Source: an uncultured Bacillota bacterium (GTDB lineage: Bacteria > Bacillota > Clostridia > UBA1381). From it: a stretch of 13,542 nucleotides of DNA. The notes beneath the pieces were generated by a model. The model did no database searches, was not told the DNA's origin, and saw only the letters and a list, made by a program, of their open reading frames with translations. Shown here piece after piece: positions 12,901-13,542 of the stretch. The stretch is taken from positions 1 through 13,542 of the forward strand of contig CASFSH010000336.1 of assembly GCA_949297205.1 (NCBI GenBank). The letters run 5' to 3'. Each line of letters opens with the position of its first letter. Positions within the stretch are counted from its first letter, which is position 1. The position numbers and the translations under genes were made by a program.

Positions 12901-13542
12901 ATGAATATAAAAACTTTTACATCATTATTGTTATGCTTTTGTATGTGCAGTCCTGCCATTGCAAAAGAATGTGATACATTGGATGTATTTGAAGAATATG
13001 CTGAATATGACGATATTGTTTGCAAAACCTCTTCCCTGTCTGTATCTGCTGAAAAAAATACCGTCTTGTCCGGTGAATTTGATATAGAGTGCTACGAAGA
13101 CTATAAAATAGAAATTACTTCTCCTCCGGAGAAAGGTAAGCTCAAAGTGATGAAAGATAATAAAACCTTTGAATATACACCTTATAAAAATCAGGTCGGC
13201 ACTGATTCCTTCAGCTACAAAATAAATTCTTCTGGAATATCTTCCAATATTTCCGTATGTTCTATTGCAATAAACGATGACAGTGAAGAGAAGCTTTCAG
13301 ATACAGATTTTTCATATGCTGACATAAATGATAATGAACTAAAAAATGCAGCGGAAAAACTTATATCACTCGATATTATTAAAGGGGAACGTGTAGGCGG
13401 GAATTATTATTTTTATCCTGAAACACCCATAACACGGGCGGCTGCAATATGCTATTTGAACGCTGCTGCAAACATAGAGCAAGCAAGCAACGATAATAAA
13501 ATTCTTTCTGTGTTTTGTGACTGCAATGATCTGCCCGAACAA
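12901..13542 (+). CDS. Secreted protein with cadherin/Ig-like and SLH domains (3' end outside window)
   Basis: The frame from ATG 12901 stays open for 214 codons to the window edge, so the gene is truncated by the window, not broken. A signal peptide covers about residues 1-21 (hydrophobic core LLLCFCMC, likely cut after AIA). Residues about 45-123 look like a bacterial cadherin/Ig-like domain of the type that reads PPEKGKLKV to FEYTPYKNQVGTDSFSYKI. Residues about 136-190 form an SLH domain (FSYADINDNELKNAAEKL, then YPETPITRAAAICYL), and a second SLH unit may begin near 204. SLH domains imply anchoring to wall polysaccharide. Seven cysteines follow the signal peptide (24, 41, 64, 120, 184, 206, 208), unusual for a wall protein of this type. 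The gene is transcribed away from the exporter unit; a shared function is possible but unproven. Confidence 0.85.
   Translation, partial: MNIKTFTSLLLCFCMCSPAIAKECDTLDVFEEYAEYDDIVCKTSSLSVSAEKNTVLSGEFDIECYEDYKIEITSPPEKGKLKVMKDNKTFEYTPYKNQVGTDSFSYKINSSGISSNISVCSIAINDDSEEKLSDTDFSYADINDNELKNAAEKLISLDIIKGERVGGNYYFYPETPITRAAAICYLNAAANIEQASNDNKILSVFCDCNDLPEQ

Noticed and set aside
12837..13025. 62-aa open frame on the - strand over the intergenic region and the start of the SLH/Ig gene
   Set aside because: It lies antisense to a well-supported gene with signal peptide and ribosome binding site, has no domain pattern and no good ribosome binding site of its own.

Overview
The window looks like AT-rich Firmicutes chromosome, probably from an anaerobic Clostridia-type bacterium. 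The evidence is strong AGGAGG-like ribosome binding sites, one near-consensus sigma-A promoter, S-layer homology (SLH) surface proteins, a YknXYZ/MacAB-type exporter and a clostridial-style siphovirus prophage. The species cannot be named from this sequence.

Left part (1 to about 5100, all + strand): the right-hand end of a siphovirus-type prophage or prophage remnant. In order it holds the C-terminal part of a tape measure protein, a distal-tail (Dit-like) protein, a Gp37-like tail hub protein, a small holin-like membrane protein, an unrecognised probable tail protein, and an NlpC/P60-type endolysin. The first three overlap by 1 to 4 bases. A hairpin terminator at 5069-5091 closes the lysis module. 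It lies between convergent genes and probably works in both directions. No integrase or attachment site is visible, so the exact phage/host boundary is inferred.

Middle and right part (5100-12592, all - strand): an AlkD-family DNA alkylation repair gene with its own extended -10 sigma-A promoter lies downstream of a four-gene, tightly spaced unit. Read from its promoter side, that unit is a membrane-fusion adaptor (673 aa, two adaptor modules in tandem, a large disordered insert and a Gly/Met-rich tail), an ABC ATPase, a MacB-type permease, and an 869-aa secreted protein with three SLH domains. The gaps are 68, 21 and 42 nt. The layout suggests an ABC exporter co-expressed with a surface-anchored partner. 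This is the most interesting arrangement in the window.

Right end (12593-13542): a 308-bp AT-rich divergent intergenic region, then a + strand gene that runs off the window. It encodes a secreted protein with a signal peptide, a cadherin/Ig-like domain and an SLH domain, so the exporter unit is flanked by SLH proteins on both sides. Several starts are better placed at internal codons next to clear ribosome binding sites: 3144, 4389, 5777 and 12592.
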